From DASRHY01 sp046765875 (GTDB lineage: Bacteria > Actinomycetota > Actinomycetes > Propionibacteriales > Kribbellaceae), in NCBI GenBank assembly GCA_046765875.1, contig JBKPSJ010000001.1:1-14835 (forward strand): a stretch of 14,835 nt of DNA, in the 5' to 3' direction. Under the pieces are notes generated by a model that did no database searches, was not told the DNA's origin, and was given only the letters and a program-made list of their open reading frames with translations. Made by a program: the position numbers and the translations under genes. How positions within the stretch are numbered: the stretch's first letter is position 1; each line of letters begins with the position of its first letter. Of the stretch, positions 1 through 5,734 are shown in pieces.

Positions 1-234
1 TGCAGCTACGACCTCGTGCCGAAGACGCCGGGGGAGCCGCCGCAGCGCTCGTTCGAGTACGCGATGTTCGTCACCGACCGGTCCGGCGCCGCCACCAAGG
101 TGGCAACCTGGCTGGCGACCCCGGGCACGACTGCCACGCCGTACGCCACCGTCACGCTGCCGGTGGACCGGATCGCCAAGATCGACATCCGCTCGGTCCG
201 CTCCGGCGCGGTGCTGCTCCAAGCCGTGCTCTGA
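1..234 (+). CDS. C-terminal end of an unrecognised protein, possibly an anti-sigma factor (5' partial)
   Basis: The frame is open from the first base and ends in TGA at 232-234, so only the last 77 residues are present. They look like a beta-rich extracytoplasmic domain: alternating hydrophobic strands, no membrane helix, no cysteine pair and no enzyme motif. The pattern of a 'VTDRSG' turn, then 'VATWLA', 'PGTT' and 'DRIAKIDIRS' resembles by eye the C-terminal domain of some actinobacterial zinc-finger (zf-HC2) anti-sigma factors. The diagnostic N-terminal zinc finger and membrane helix lie outside the window, so the family is a guess. The coding call itself is well supported by typical GC-rich codon usage and by the SMP-30 gene starting 49 bases downstream on the same strand. 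Confidence 0.55.
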   Translation, partial: CSYDLVPKTPGEPPQRSFEYAMFVTDRSGAATKVATWLATPGTTATPYATVTLPVDRIAKIDIRSVRSGAVLLQAVL

Positions 235-283
235 GCGTGCTCTACTGTCCGTCGGAGTCATCCGGCGACCGTGGAGGCGGGGC

Positions 284-1207
284 ATGACCGTGCTGGCGGG
301 ACCGGCGGCCGACACGATCGCGGCCGAGCGGGTGCAACTCGACGAGCGGTTCGCCACCGTCACCGGTGACGACCGAGTGGAGCGATTGTTCACCGGTGGC
401 CGCTGGCTGGAGGGCCCGGTGCACATACCGGCGTACCGGTGCCTGCTGTTCAGCGACATCCCGAACGACCGGATCCTCCGGTACGACGAGGTGTCCGGCG
501 CGGTCTCGCTGTTCCGCCAGCCGGCCGGCAACACCAACGGGCACACCCTCGACACCGAGGCCCGGCTGGTCAGCTGCGAGCACGGCAACCGCCGGGTGAC
601 CCGGACCGAGCACAGCGGCGCGATCACGGTGCTCGCCGACGGGTACGGCGGCGGCCGGCTGAACAGCCCGAACGACGTGGTGGTCAAGCGGGACGGGTCG
701 GTCTGGTTCACCGATCCGCCGTACGGCTCGCTGAGCGACTACGAGGGGCACAAGGGCGAGCTGGAGATCGGTGGTTGCCACGTCTACCGGATCGACCCGG
801 ACTCCGGTGAGCTGACCGCGGTCGCGACCGACTTCACCCGGCCGAACGGGCTGGCGTTCTCACTCGACGAGTCCAAGCTGTACGTCGTCGACACCCCGGA
901 GAAGCACATCCGCGTGTTCGGCGTGACCGACGTCGGCCTGACCGGCGGCGAGGTGTTCGCCGAATGCACGGCCGGGGTGTTCGACGGCATCCGGCTCGAC
1001 ACCGCGGGCCGGGTCTGGGCGGCGACCGGCGAGGGCGCGCACTGCTTCGCCGGCGACGGCACCCTGATCGGCAAGCTGCTGCTGCCCGAGGCCACCTCGA
1101 ACCTGACCTTCGGCGGACCGAAGCGCAACCGCCTCTACCTGACCGCCACGACCTCTCTCTACTCGTGGCTCGGCACCGCCAACGGCGCCCCGCAGCCCTT
1201 CGACTAG
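284..1207 (+). CDS. SMP-30/gluconolactonase/LRE-like sugar lactone hydrolase
   Basis: This 307-residue protein of the SMP-30/gluconolactonase (regucalcin) beta-propeller family probably hydrolyses a sugar lactone or related ester in the cytoplasm; no signal peptide is visible. Family metal-site residues can be placed by motif: Glu43 in 'WLEGPVH', Asn130 in 'NSPNDVV', Asn188 in 'RPNGLAF' and Asp234 in 'FDGIRLD'. 'WFTDPPYG' (residues 141-148) is also typical. Length is normal for the family. The ATG at 284 is preceded by GGAGG at 273-277 with a 6-base spacer. The stop TAG (1205-1207) overlaps the stop of the convergent transporter gene in a shared CTAG. No sugar dehydrogenase or kinase is adjacent, so the natural lactone cannot be named. 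Confidence 0.9.
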   Translation: MTVLAGPAADTIAAERVQLDERFATVTGDDRVERLFTGGRWLEGPVHIPAYRCLLFSDIPNDRILRYDEVSGAVSLFRQPAGNTNGHTLDTEARLVSCEHGNRRVTRTEHSGAITVLADGYGGGRLNSPNDVVVKRDGSVWFTDPPYGSLSDYEGHKGELEIGGCHVYRIDPDSGELTAVATDFTRPNGLAFSLDESKLYVVDTPEKHIRVFGVTDVGLTGGEVFAECTAGVFDGIRLDTAGRVWAATGEGAHCFAGDGTLIGKLLLPEATSNLTFGGPKRNRLYLTATTSLYSWLGTANGAPQPFD

Positions 1208-2646
1208 AAGAGCCTGCCGAACTGTTCTGAGATGGTGAGGACGGCGAGGAAGCCGAAGCCCAGGCCGGCCAGGATGAGTACGGTGCTGCGCAGCCGGCCG
1301 ATCCTGATTGCCTCGGGCAACGAGCGCGAGTTCATCCACCAGAGCAGGAACGAGTAGACGAACATCATCGTCGCGGCCGTGCACGCCGAGATCACCAGCA
1401 GGACCAGCGGCTGGTCCAGACCGAGCAGCAGGATCAGGATCCCGAACCCGACCAGGCCCCACACCAGCCAGAAGTACAGCTTGGACTCGGTGACGGCCGA
1501 TGTACGCAGGTAGCGGGCCTTGATCATGTCGGCGGCCAGCCGTGAGGTGTAGTCGACGATCCCGGTCGCGGCCGCGAACAGCGCGAACGCGCCGACCGCC
1601 CAGAACAGGTAGCCGAACCAGCCGCCGACCAGGGACTGCAGGCTGAGTCCCTCGATCTTCAGGAAGCCGATGTCGTTCTCGACCGCCGGGTTACCGAACA
1701 GCGCGGCGTGCGCAAGCATCGAGGTGAACACGATCGTCAACACGGTGACCGCGACGAACATCGACGCCTGCTCGATGTTCGCGAACCGCCACCACTTACG
1801 CCACCGGGACAGGTTCAGCTCGTCGATCTCGAAGACGTAACCGTTGACGGTCGGATCGGCCTCGTGCTCACCGGTTATCGGTGAGCTCAGCCGCGGTACG
1901 TGCAAGCCCTGGCCGAAGCCCTTGTCGCGGATCCAGTTGCTCTGGCACAGGTTCTGACCGCCGCCGGCACCGGCGTACGCGATCGCGCCCATCACCAGCG
2001 CGAACCCGAGTTGCTCCGAAGGGAACTGCGGCGCGGCGACCGAGTCGCCGAGTGCGCTCCACGTCGGCCGGCGGATCGCGAAGACCAGGGCCAATACGAC
2101 CAGCAGGGCGATCGCGGCGAATTTGACGAAGATCAGCCGCTCGAGCATCACGTACACCACCGGAGCGAGGGTGAGGATCACGCCGATCACGAGCAGGATG
2201 CCGACCGAGATCCAGCGCGCGCTGCCGCCGCCGAACAGATAGGTGAGCATCGTGGCCGAACTGGTCGCCCAGCCGGGCCACAGGTTCGCGAGGTACGTCA
2301 TCGCGACGAAGAAGATGCCCCAGTGCTTCCAGTGCCGGTTGAAGCCGGTCAGCGCGGTCTCGCCGGTGGCCAGCGTGTACCGCTCGATCTCCATGTTGAG
2401 GAACCACTGCACGACCACGCCGACCACCGCACCCCACAGGAACACCAGCCCGACCTGGGAGGAGATGTACGGCCACAGGATGAACTCGCCGGACGCGAGC
2501 CCGACGCCGGCCCCGACCAGACCGGGGCCGATGATCCGCCAGATCTTGGCGGGCGCCTCCGGGAGGTCGGCCGTCTTCGGCATCGGCAGCGTGTGAGCCG
2601 GGAGGACCTGCCAGTCCCTGGACTCGATACGCCGCACCTCGGTCAT
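1204..2646 (-). CDS. Nramp-like metal-ion transporter family membrane protein, atypical
   Basis: A 480-residue polytopic membrane protein with about 11 hydrophobic segments, related to Nramp divalent-metal transporters and acting in the cytoplasmic membrane. The first helix carries 'GAGVGLASGEF' (residues 45-55) where classical Nramps have the metal-binding DPGN. The helix-6 region reads 'YAGAGGGQNLCQSNWIRDKG' (224-243) instead of the usual MPH motif. A soluble insert of about 45 residues (246-290) follows. It therefore belongs to a divergent branch, and the substrate is uncertain. The frame stays open upstream to 2904, but ATG 2646 is favoured: GGAGG at 2656-2660 sits 9 bases before it, whereas the in-frame ATG at 2655 directly abuts that GGAGG. 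It is divergent from the narK remnant across 120 bases and convergent with the SMP-30 gene. Confidence 0.85.
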   Translation of the reverse strand: MTEVRRIESRDWQVLPAHTLPMPKTADLPEAPAKIWRIIGPGLVGAGVGLASGEFILWPYISSQVGLVFLWGAVVGVVVQWFLNMEIERYTLATGETALTGFNRHWKHWGIFFVAMTYLANLWPGWATSSATMLTYLFGGGSARWISVGILLVIGVILTLAPVVYVMLERLIFVKFAAIALLVVLALVFAIRRPTWSALGDSVAAPQFPSEQLGFALVMGAIAYAGAGGGQNLCQSNWIRDKGFGQGLHVPRLSSPITGEHEADPTVNGYVFEIDELNLSRWRKWWRFANIEQASMFVAVTVLTIVFTSMLAHAALFGNPAVENDIGFLKIEGLSLQSLVGGWFGYLFWAVGAFALFAAATGIVDYTSRLAADMIKARYLRTSAVTESKLYFWLVWGLVGFGILILLLGLDQPLVLLVISACTAATMMFVYSFLLWWMNSRSLPEAIRIGRLRSTVLILAGLGFGFLAVLTISEQFGRLF

Positions 2647-2655
2647 GCCACTCAT

Positions 2656-2660
2656 CCTCC
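2656..2660 (-). promoter_or_regulatory. Ribosome binding site deciding the start of the Nramp-like gene
   Basis: On the minus strand GGAGG occupies these five bases. It directly abuts the ATG at 2655-2653 but lies 9 bases before the in-frame ATG at 2646-2644. Normal spacing therefore selects the second ATG. Confidence 0.7.
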
Positions 2661-2675
2661 CGTAGCCAGACCTCT

Positions 2676-2694
2676 CACCCCTCGTACAGGGGTG
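2676..2694. repeat. Perfect 7-5-7 inverted repeat between the Nramp-like gene and narK remnant
   Basis: CACCCCT (2676-2682) and AGGGGTG (2688-2694) are exact reverse complements around a CGTAC centre. The repeat lies 15 bases upstream of the Shine-Dalgarno of the Nramp-like gene and 10 bases before the GlnR-type box. It could be a repressor operator or a hairpin in the transporter's 5' leader. It does not look like a DtxR/MntR box, and I do not recognise its owner. Confidence 0.4.
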
Positions 2695-2704
2695 TGCGCA
2701 AGCC

Positions 2705-2742
2705 GTTTCGCCCGCGTAACAACAGGATGACCGGACGGAAAT
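2705..2742 (+). promoter_or_regulatory. GlnR-type nitrogen regulator box upstream of narK remnant
   Basis: Four 5-mers stand exactly 11 bases apart: GTTTC (2705), GTAAC (2716), ATGAC (2727) and GAAAT (2738), each separated by 6 bases. This matches the spacing and most bases of the actinobacterial GlnR consensus gTnAC-n6-GaAAC-n6-gTnAC-n6-GAAAc. The first pair also reads as a perfect GTTAC-n6-GAAAC on the minus strand. The centre lies about 43 bases before the presumed transcription start, a normal activator position. narK genes are known GlnR targets in Streptomyces. A near-copy lies at 3693-3730. Confidence 0.7.
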
Positions 2743-2752
2743 ACCGGCTACG

Positions 2753-2758
2753 TAGCGT
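2753..2758 (+). promoter_or_regulatory. Putative -10 element of the narK remnant, leaderless arrangement
   Basis: TAGCGT fits the TAnnnT pattern of actinobacterial -10 boxes and ends 8 bases before the ATG at 2767, so transcription would begin at or next to the start codon. The same TAGCGT sits at the same distance from the second GlnR-type box (3741-3746), which supports it. No Shine-Dalgarno precedes 2767. Confidence 0.5.
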
Positions 2759-2766
2759 CCCGGGAC

Positions 2767-3432
2767 ATGACTCTGGACACGAGGATGACCGCCCGGCTTG
2801 CGGAGCGCACAGGTGCGATTGGCACGGTATCGTCGCCGCGGCGGGGCCGCTGGATCGACGCCTGGGACCCCGAGGACGCCGAGTTCTGGGCGCGGACCGG
2901 CCAACGGGTGGCACGGCGCAACCTGTGGCCGTCGATCTTCGCGGAGTTCCTCGGCTTCTCGGTGTGGCAGCTGTGGAGCATCGTCGTCATCTCGCTACCG
3001 GCCGCGGGGTTCGCGTACACGACCAACCAGATGTTCTGGCTGGTGGCGCTGCCGAGTCTGGTCGGCGCGACGCTGCGGCTGCCGTACACGTTCGCCGTGC
3101 CGCGGTTCGGCGGCCGCAACTGGACCGTGTTCTCGTCACTGCTCCTGCTGGTGCCGTCGTTGGGTCTGGCGTACGCCGTCGGCCGGCCGGAGACGCCGTT
3201 CTGGGTGATGGCGCTCGTGGCCGCGAGTGCCGGTGTCGGCGGCGGCAACTTCGCCAGCAGCATGACTAACATCTCGTTCTTCTACCCGGAGCGGGACAAG
3301 GACTGGCGCACGAGTCGGCCCCGTCGGTACCGACCGCGTTCGGCCCGCTGGTGCTGCGCGGCGGCGCGGCGACCCTCGGCGGGGTGGTCGTACCGCTCGG
3401 ACCTGGCCCGCGTGCCGTGCTCGGCTGCCTGA
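2767..3432 (+). pseudogene. narK: narK nitrate/nitrite transporter, truncated and frameshifted remnant
   Basis: Residues 1-180 match the N-terminus of actinobacterial NarK, a major-facilitator nitrate/nitrite transporter. Seen are 'GRWIDAWDPED' (27-37), the first helices, and 'LRLPYTFAVPRFGGRNW' (103-119), whose Arg104 corresponds to the substrate-binding arginine of helix 2. 'NFASSMTNISFFYPERDK' (161-178) follows. Homology stops at about base 3306. From there the reading frame translates, in the wrong frame, the 3' end of an nnaR-like gene, ending at TGA 3430-3432 after 221 codons. Intact NarK proteins are well over 400 residues with 12 helices; here the 'AGWGNLG' nitrate signature and more than half the helices are gone. 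Transport is very unlikely. The promoter region looks intact, so the remnant may still be transcribed. Confidence 0.85.
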
Positions 3433-3599
3433 TGGCGGCGGGCGGTGAGGTCGTGTCCCGACCGGATCTGCTGGCCGCATTACCCGGCGCGGAGGACGCC
3501 CACGCCGTCGAGGTCACCGTGAACCGCCTCCGCGCAGCCCTCGGCCGCCCCCAACTGGTCCGCACCGTAGTCCGCCGCGGCTACCGTCTCGCCCTCTCA
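3303..3599 (+). repeat. Diverged direct repeat, first copy (second copy 4583-4879)
   Basis: This 297-base segment aligns without gaps to 4583-4879 at a constant offset of 1280 bases. Both encode the winged-helix domain of an NnaR-like protein. Protein-level identity over the core is about 85 percent by eye; many third positions differ. The divergence argues for an old duplication or two related genes rather than a recent copy. Confidence 0.8.
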
Positions 3600-3635
3600 G
3601 CCACAGACGATCCGGCAGCGGCATTGGCCCATTAG
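3303..3635 (+). pseudogene. 3' fragment of an nnaR-like gene (winged-helix domain only)
   Basis: Read from the CTG at 3303, this frame encodes 110 residues ending at TAG 3633-3635. Residues 13-99 form an OmpR/PhoB-type winged helix ('FGPLVLRGG' to 'VRRGYRLALS') that aligns without gaps to the same domain of the intact downstream nnaR. I count 13 differences in 87 residues. The whole HemD-like domain is missing, and the upstream sequence is narK in another frame. The longest frame with its own start runs from GTG 3351, inside the domain and without a Shine-Dalgarno, so a stable product is doubtful. The C-terminal tail differs from that of the intact copy. I read it as the survivor of a deletion that removed the narK 3' end and most of a first nnaR copy. 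Confidence 0.8.
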
Positions 3636-3692
3636 CGCTCCATCTGACGCGTGGAATCGATCGGGATCAAGGTTCTGACCGGACGACCAGGC

Positions 3693-3730
3693 GTTTCGCC
3701 GGCGTAACAACGTGATGACTGGGGCGAAAC
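3693..3730 (+). promoter_or_regulatory. GlnR-type nitrogen regulator box upstream of intact nnaR
   Basis: GTTTC (3693), GTAAC (3704), ATGAC (3715) and GAAAC (3726) are spaced exactly 11 bases apart, as in the GlnR consensus. This copy fits better than the one at 2705 because the last 5-mer is the perfect GAAAC. The centre is roughly 40 bases before the expected transcription start. It predicts nitrogen-limitation control of nnaR by GlnR. Confidence 0.7.
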
Positions 3731-3740
3731 ACGTGCGTCA

Positions 3741-3746
3741 TAGCGT
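3741..3746 (+). promoter_or_regulatory. Putative -10 element of nnaR
   Basis: TAGCGT lies 10 bases after the GlnR-type box, exactly as at 2753-2758 in the narK promoter copy. Transcription would start near 3753, giving a leader of about 30 bases that still contains the nnaR Shine-Dalgarno at 3769. Confidence 0.5.
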
Positions 3747-3768
3747 CATGCGGCAGGTACGGGGTGTC

Positions 3769-3774
3769 AGGAGG
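3769..3774 (+). promoter_or_regulatory. Ribosome binding site deciding the nnaR start
   Basis: AGGAGG lies 7 bases before GTG 3782. The earlier in-frame GTG at 3764 lies upstream of this site and has no Shine-Dalgarno of its own, so 3782 is preferred. Confidence 0.7.
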
Positions 3775-3781
3775 TGGCGGG

Positions 3782-4933
3782 GTGGCCGGACCGGGTCCGC
3801 TCAGCGGCTGCACGGTCGTGGTCACGGCGCAGAGCGCGGATCTGGCCGACTCGTTGCGCTGGCGCGGCGCGACCGTACTGCACGTACCGACCATGCAGGT
3901 GCTGCCGGCCGCCGACGAGGACGGAGTGGTCGAGTCGACGCTGCGGGTGCTGGCCAACCCGCCGGACGACGTCGTGATCACCACCGCCACCGGGTTCCGG
4001 CACTGGTTGTCGGCGGCGGCGGGTGCGGGCCTGGCCGCGGATCTGCTGGCGGTGCTCGACCGGGCCCGGCTGGTGCCCCGCGGCCGTAAGGCGCGGGCGG
4101 CCGTCCGGGCCAGCGGGCTGCGCCCGGCGCCCGGCGCGTCCTCCGACACCACCGCCGGGCTGGTCCGTTGGCTCGTCGCACAGGGTGTCGTCGGCCGCAA
4201 GATCGTCGTCCAGGTTCCGGCCCGGCCCGACCACGGACCGCTGGACAACCTGCGTTCCGCGGGCGCGTCGGTCCGCGCTCTGCAGGCCGATCGGATCGGC
4301 CCGGCCCCGGAGCCCGCGGCGGTCGAACGCGCGATCAGCCAGATCTGCACGGGCGTGGTCGACGGTGTCGTGCACACGTCGGCCGCCGCGGCCCAGGCAC
4401 TGCTGGATGCGGCCGCCGTGTCGGATCGGCTGCCGAGGCTGCTGGTGTCGCTGCGCAGCCCGCGCGTGCTGAACGCGTGCGTCGGCCCGGCCGCCGCGGC
4501 GCCGTTGTACGCCGTCGGGCTTGACCCGTTGCTGCCGGCCCGGCCGCGGTTAGGCGTACTGGTCCGGACGGTTGTGGAACGGCTGGCGCACGACCGGGCA
4601 CCGTCGCTGGACACTGTCTTCGGCCCGTTGGTGCTGCGCGGCGGGGGAGTGACGCTCGACGGCGTGGCGGTGCCGCTCGGGCCCGGGCCGCGGGCGGTAC
4701 TCGCGTCGCTGATGGCCGCGCGCGGCGAGGTGGTGTCGCGGCCCGAGTTGCTCGCCGTTCTGCCCGGTGCCGAGGACGCGCACACCGTCGAGGTGACGGT
4801 GAACCGATTGCGCCGCGCGCTCGGCCGGCCGGACTTGGTACGGACCGTGGTCCGCCGCGGTTACCGGCTGGCGGTCAGCGATCAGCCGAGGACACGTCTG
4901 CAGCCGGTGTCCCTGCGGGACCGTCGACGTTGA
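3782..4933 (+). CDS. nnaR: NnaR-type nitrate/nitrite assimilation regulator: HemD-like domain plus OmpR-type winged helix
   Basis: A 383-residue cytoplasmic protein. Residues 1 to about 265 resemble uroporphyrinogen-III synthase (HemD), starting 'LSGCTVVVTAQSADLADSL'. Residues 280-366 form an OmpR/PhoB-type DNA-binding winged helix ('EVTVNRLRRALGR' recognition region, 'RRGYRLAV' wing). This fusion is the architecture of Streptomyces NnaR, described as a GlnR co-activator of nitrate/nitrite genes, and of M. tuberculosis Rv0260c next to narK3. Start GTG 3782 is set by AGGAGG at 3769-3774. A GlnR-type box and a -10 precede it, and a narK remnant plus a fragment of a second nnaR lie directly upstream. 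The 17-residue arginine-rich tail overlaps the convergent cupin gene by 59 bases. A plain HemD enzyme role is less likely given the DNA-binding domain and context. Confidence 0.85.
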   Translation: MAGPGPLSGCTVVVTAQSADLADSLRWRGATVLHVPTMQVLPAADEDGVVESTLRVLANPPDDVVITTATGFRHWLSAAAGAGLAADLLAVLDRARLVPRGRKARAAVRASGLRPAPGASSDTTAGLVRWLVAQGVVGRKIVVQVPARPDHGPLDNLRSAGASVRALQADRIGPAPEPAAVERAISQICTGVVDGVVHTSAAAAQALLDAAAVSDRLPRLLVSLRSPRVLNACVGPAAAAPLYAVGLDPLLPARPRLGVLVRTVVERLAHDRAPSLDTVFGPLVLRGGGVTLDGVAVPLGPGPRAVLASLMAARGEVVSRPELLAVLPGAEDAHTVEVTVNRLRRALGRPDLVRTVVRRGYRLAVSDQPRTRLQPVSLRDRRR

Positions 4934-5291
4934 AGGTGGATTCGCCCTGGCCCGACCGGAACACGAGGATCTCCGCGACCTCGTCGGTCGGGTTGCTCTC
5001 CCGGTGCACCGCGCCCCTGGGTACGAACACGAAGTCGCCGGGCCCGGCCTCGAGGATGTCCGCACCGCCCGCGCCGAACTCCATCCGCAGTGCGCCGGTC
5101 AGGACGTAGATCACCGACTCGTACTCGCCGTGATGGTGCCAGCCCGATGTCATCCCGGGCTCGGTCCGGGCTGAGCCGGACCAGTGGCCGTCGGTCTCGA
5201 ACGCCTGCAGTCGCTCCATGCCAGGTGTCGGCGGGCCGGGCGTACGGTCGGCCGGCGACGACAGCAGCACCGGTTCCTGTCCTCGGGTCAC
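4875..5291 (-). CDS. Small single-domain cupin protein
   Basis: A 138-residue soluble protein with one conserved cupin barrel. Motif 1 is His52-x-His54-x3-Glu58-x7-Gly66 ('WHHHGEYESVIYVLTG'). Motif 2 is a perfect G-x5-P-x-G-x2-H-x3-N ('GDFVFVPRGAVHRESN', residues 85-100, with His96). The metal ligands (two His, Glu, His) are therefore all present, so it can be a metal-dependent enzyme or a ligand-binding cupin; nothing fixes the substrate. The start is GTG 5291, with TTG 5294 possible; no good Shine-Dalgarno is seen. It begins 9 bases after the MerR stop on the same strand, so the two are probably co-transcribed. Its last 19 codons plus stop overlap the 3' end of nnaR antisense. Confidence 0.85.
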   Translation of the reverse strand: MTRGQEPVLLSSPADRTPGPPTPGMERLQAFETDGHWSGSARTEPGMTSGWHHHGEYESVIYVLTGALRMEFGAGGADILEAGPGDFVFVPRGAVHRESNPTDEVAEILVFRSGQGESTFNVDGPAGTPAADVSSADR

Positions 5292-5300
5292 CAACCCAGG

Positions 5301-5699
5301 TTAGGACCGCAGCGCCGCTCCGCGCAGGCTGTCGAGGTCCGCCCGGCACCGGCGCTCGACGTCGTCGAGTTCGGCCAGTGTCTCGTCGATGTCGCGGCGG
5401 CGCTGCTCGAGTTCGGTCCGGCGGCGGTCGATCTGCTCCAGCAGGTAGACCAGCTGGCCCTCCTCGCCGGGCTCGGCGTCGTACATGTCGACGATCGTGG
5501 CGATCTCGTGGAGGGTGAACCCGAGCCGCTTGCCGCGCAGGATCAGCCCGAGCCGGACCCGGTCGCGCGGGTGGTAGACGCGGGTGGTGCCGCGGCGCTC
5601 GGGACTGATCAGTCCCTTGTCCTCGTAGAACCGGATCGTCCGCAGCGTCACGTCGTACTCGGTGGCGAGCTCGGCGATCGACCACGTCCTGTTGTGCAC
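5301..5699 (-). CDS. MerR-family regulator, LiuR-like
   Basis: A 132-residue cytoplasmic transcription factor. Residues 6-75 are the MerR winged helix ('WSIAELATEYDVTLRTIRFYEDKGLISPERRG', then 'RLGFTLHEIATIVDMY'). Residues 80-128 form the dimerisation coiled coil. There is no C-terminal metal-binding cysteine cluster (only one Cys, near residue 118), so it is not a metal sensor. Size, the adjoining acyl-CoA dehydrogenase and the operator type fit LiuR, a regulator of leucine/isovalerate catabolism in proteobacteria. GTG 5699 is chosen because it opens the MerR domain and lies 6 bases after a -10, implying a leaderless mRNA; the frame upstream is antisense to the dehydrogenase gene. The operator in its own promoter suggests autoregulation. 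Confidence 0.88.
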   Translation of the reverse strand: MHNRTWSIAELATEYDVTLRTIRFYEDKGLISPERRGTTRVYHPRDRVRLGLILRGKRLGFTLHEIATIVDMYDAEPGEEGQLVYLLEQIDRRRTELEQRRRDIDETLAELDDVERRCRADLDSLRGAALRS

Positions 5700-5705
5700 T
5701 TGGCC

Positions 5706-5734
5706 ATCATGCTTTACGTTTACGTAAGCGTCAA
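5706..5734 (-). promoter_or_regulatory. Promoter of merR-cupin, leaderless, with operator in the spacer
   Basis: On the minus strand TTGACG (complement of 5729-5734) and CATGAT (complement of 5706-5711) are separated by exactly 17 bases, a good sigma-70-like promoter. Six bases separate the -10 from GTG 5699, so the mRNA should begin at the start codon. The palindromic operator fills the spacer. Confidence 0.6.
5714..5727. promoter_or_regulatory. LiuR-like MerR operator
   Basis: TTACGT-TT-ACGTAA is a perfect 6-2-6 inverted repeat in the 54-base gap between the divergent merR and acyl-CoA dehydrogenase genes. It closely resembles the LiuR motif (TTTACGTTnACGTnAA type) known from branched-chain amino acid catabolism regulons. 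A possible rightward promoter, TTGTGC (5692-5697), 17 bases, TACGTT (5715-5720), has its -10 overlapped by the operator. One bound regulator could then control both directions. Confidence 0.65.

Noticed and set aside
2647..2904. Longer start of the Nramp-like frame
   Set aside because: It would cross the GlnR box and the narK start, and it adds a basic, unrelated leader. The Shine-Dalgarno favours 2646.
3351..3635. Independent 94-residue winged-helix protein
   Set aside because: GTG 3351 has no Shine-Dalgarno and would cut the first strand of the domain. It is better read as a gene remnant, though expression is not excluded.
3667..4785. Long minus-strand frame of 372 codons over nnaR
   Set aside because: Serine/arginine/threonine-rich shadow of a GC-rich gene. 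It has no domain and no ribosome site, and nnaR on the other strand is clearly real.
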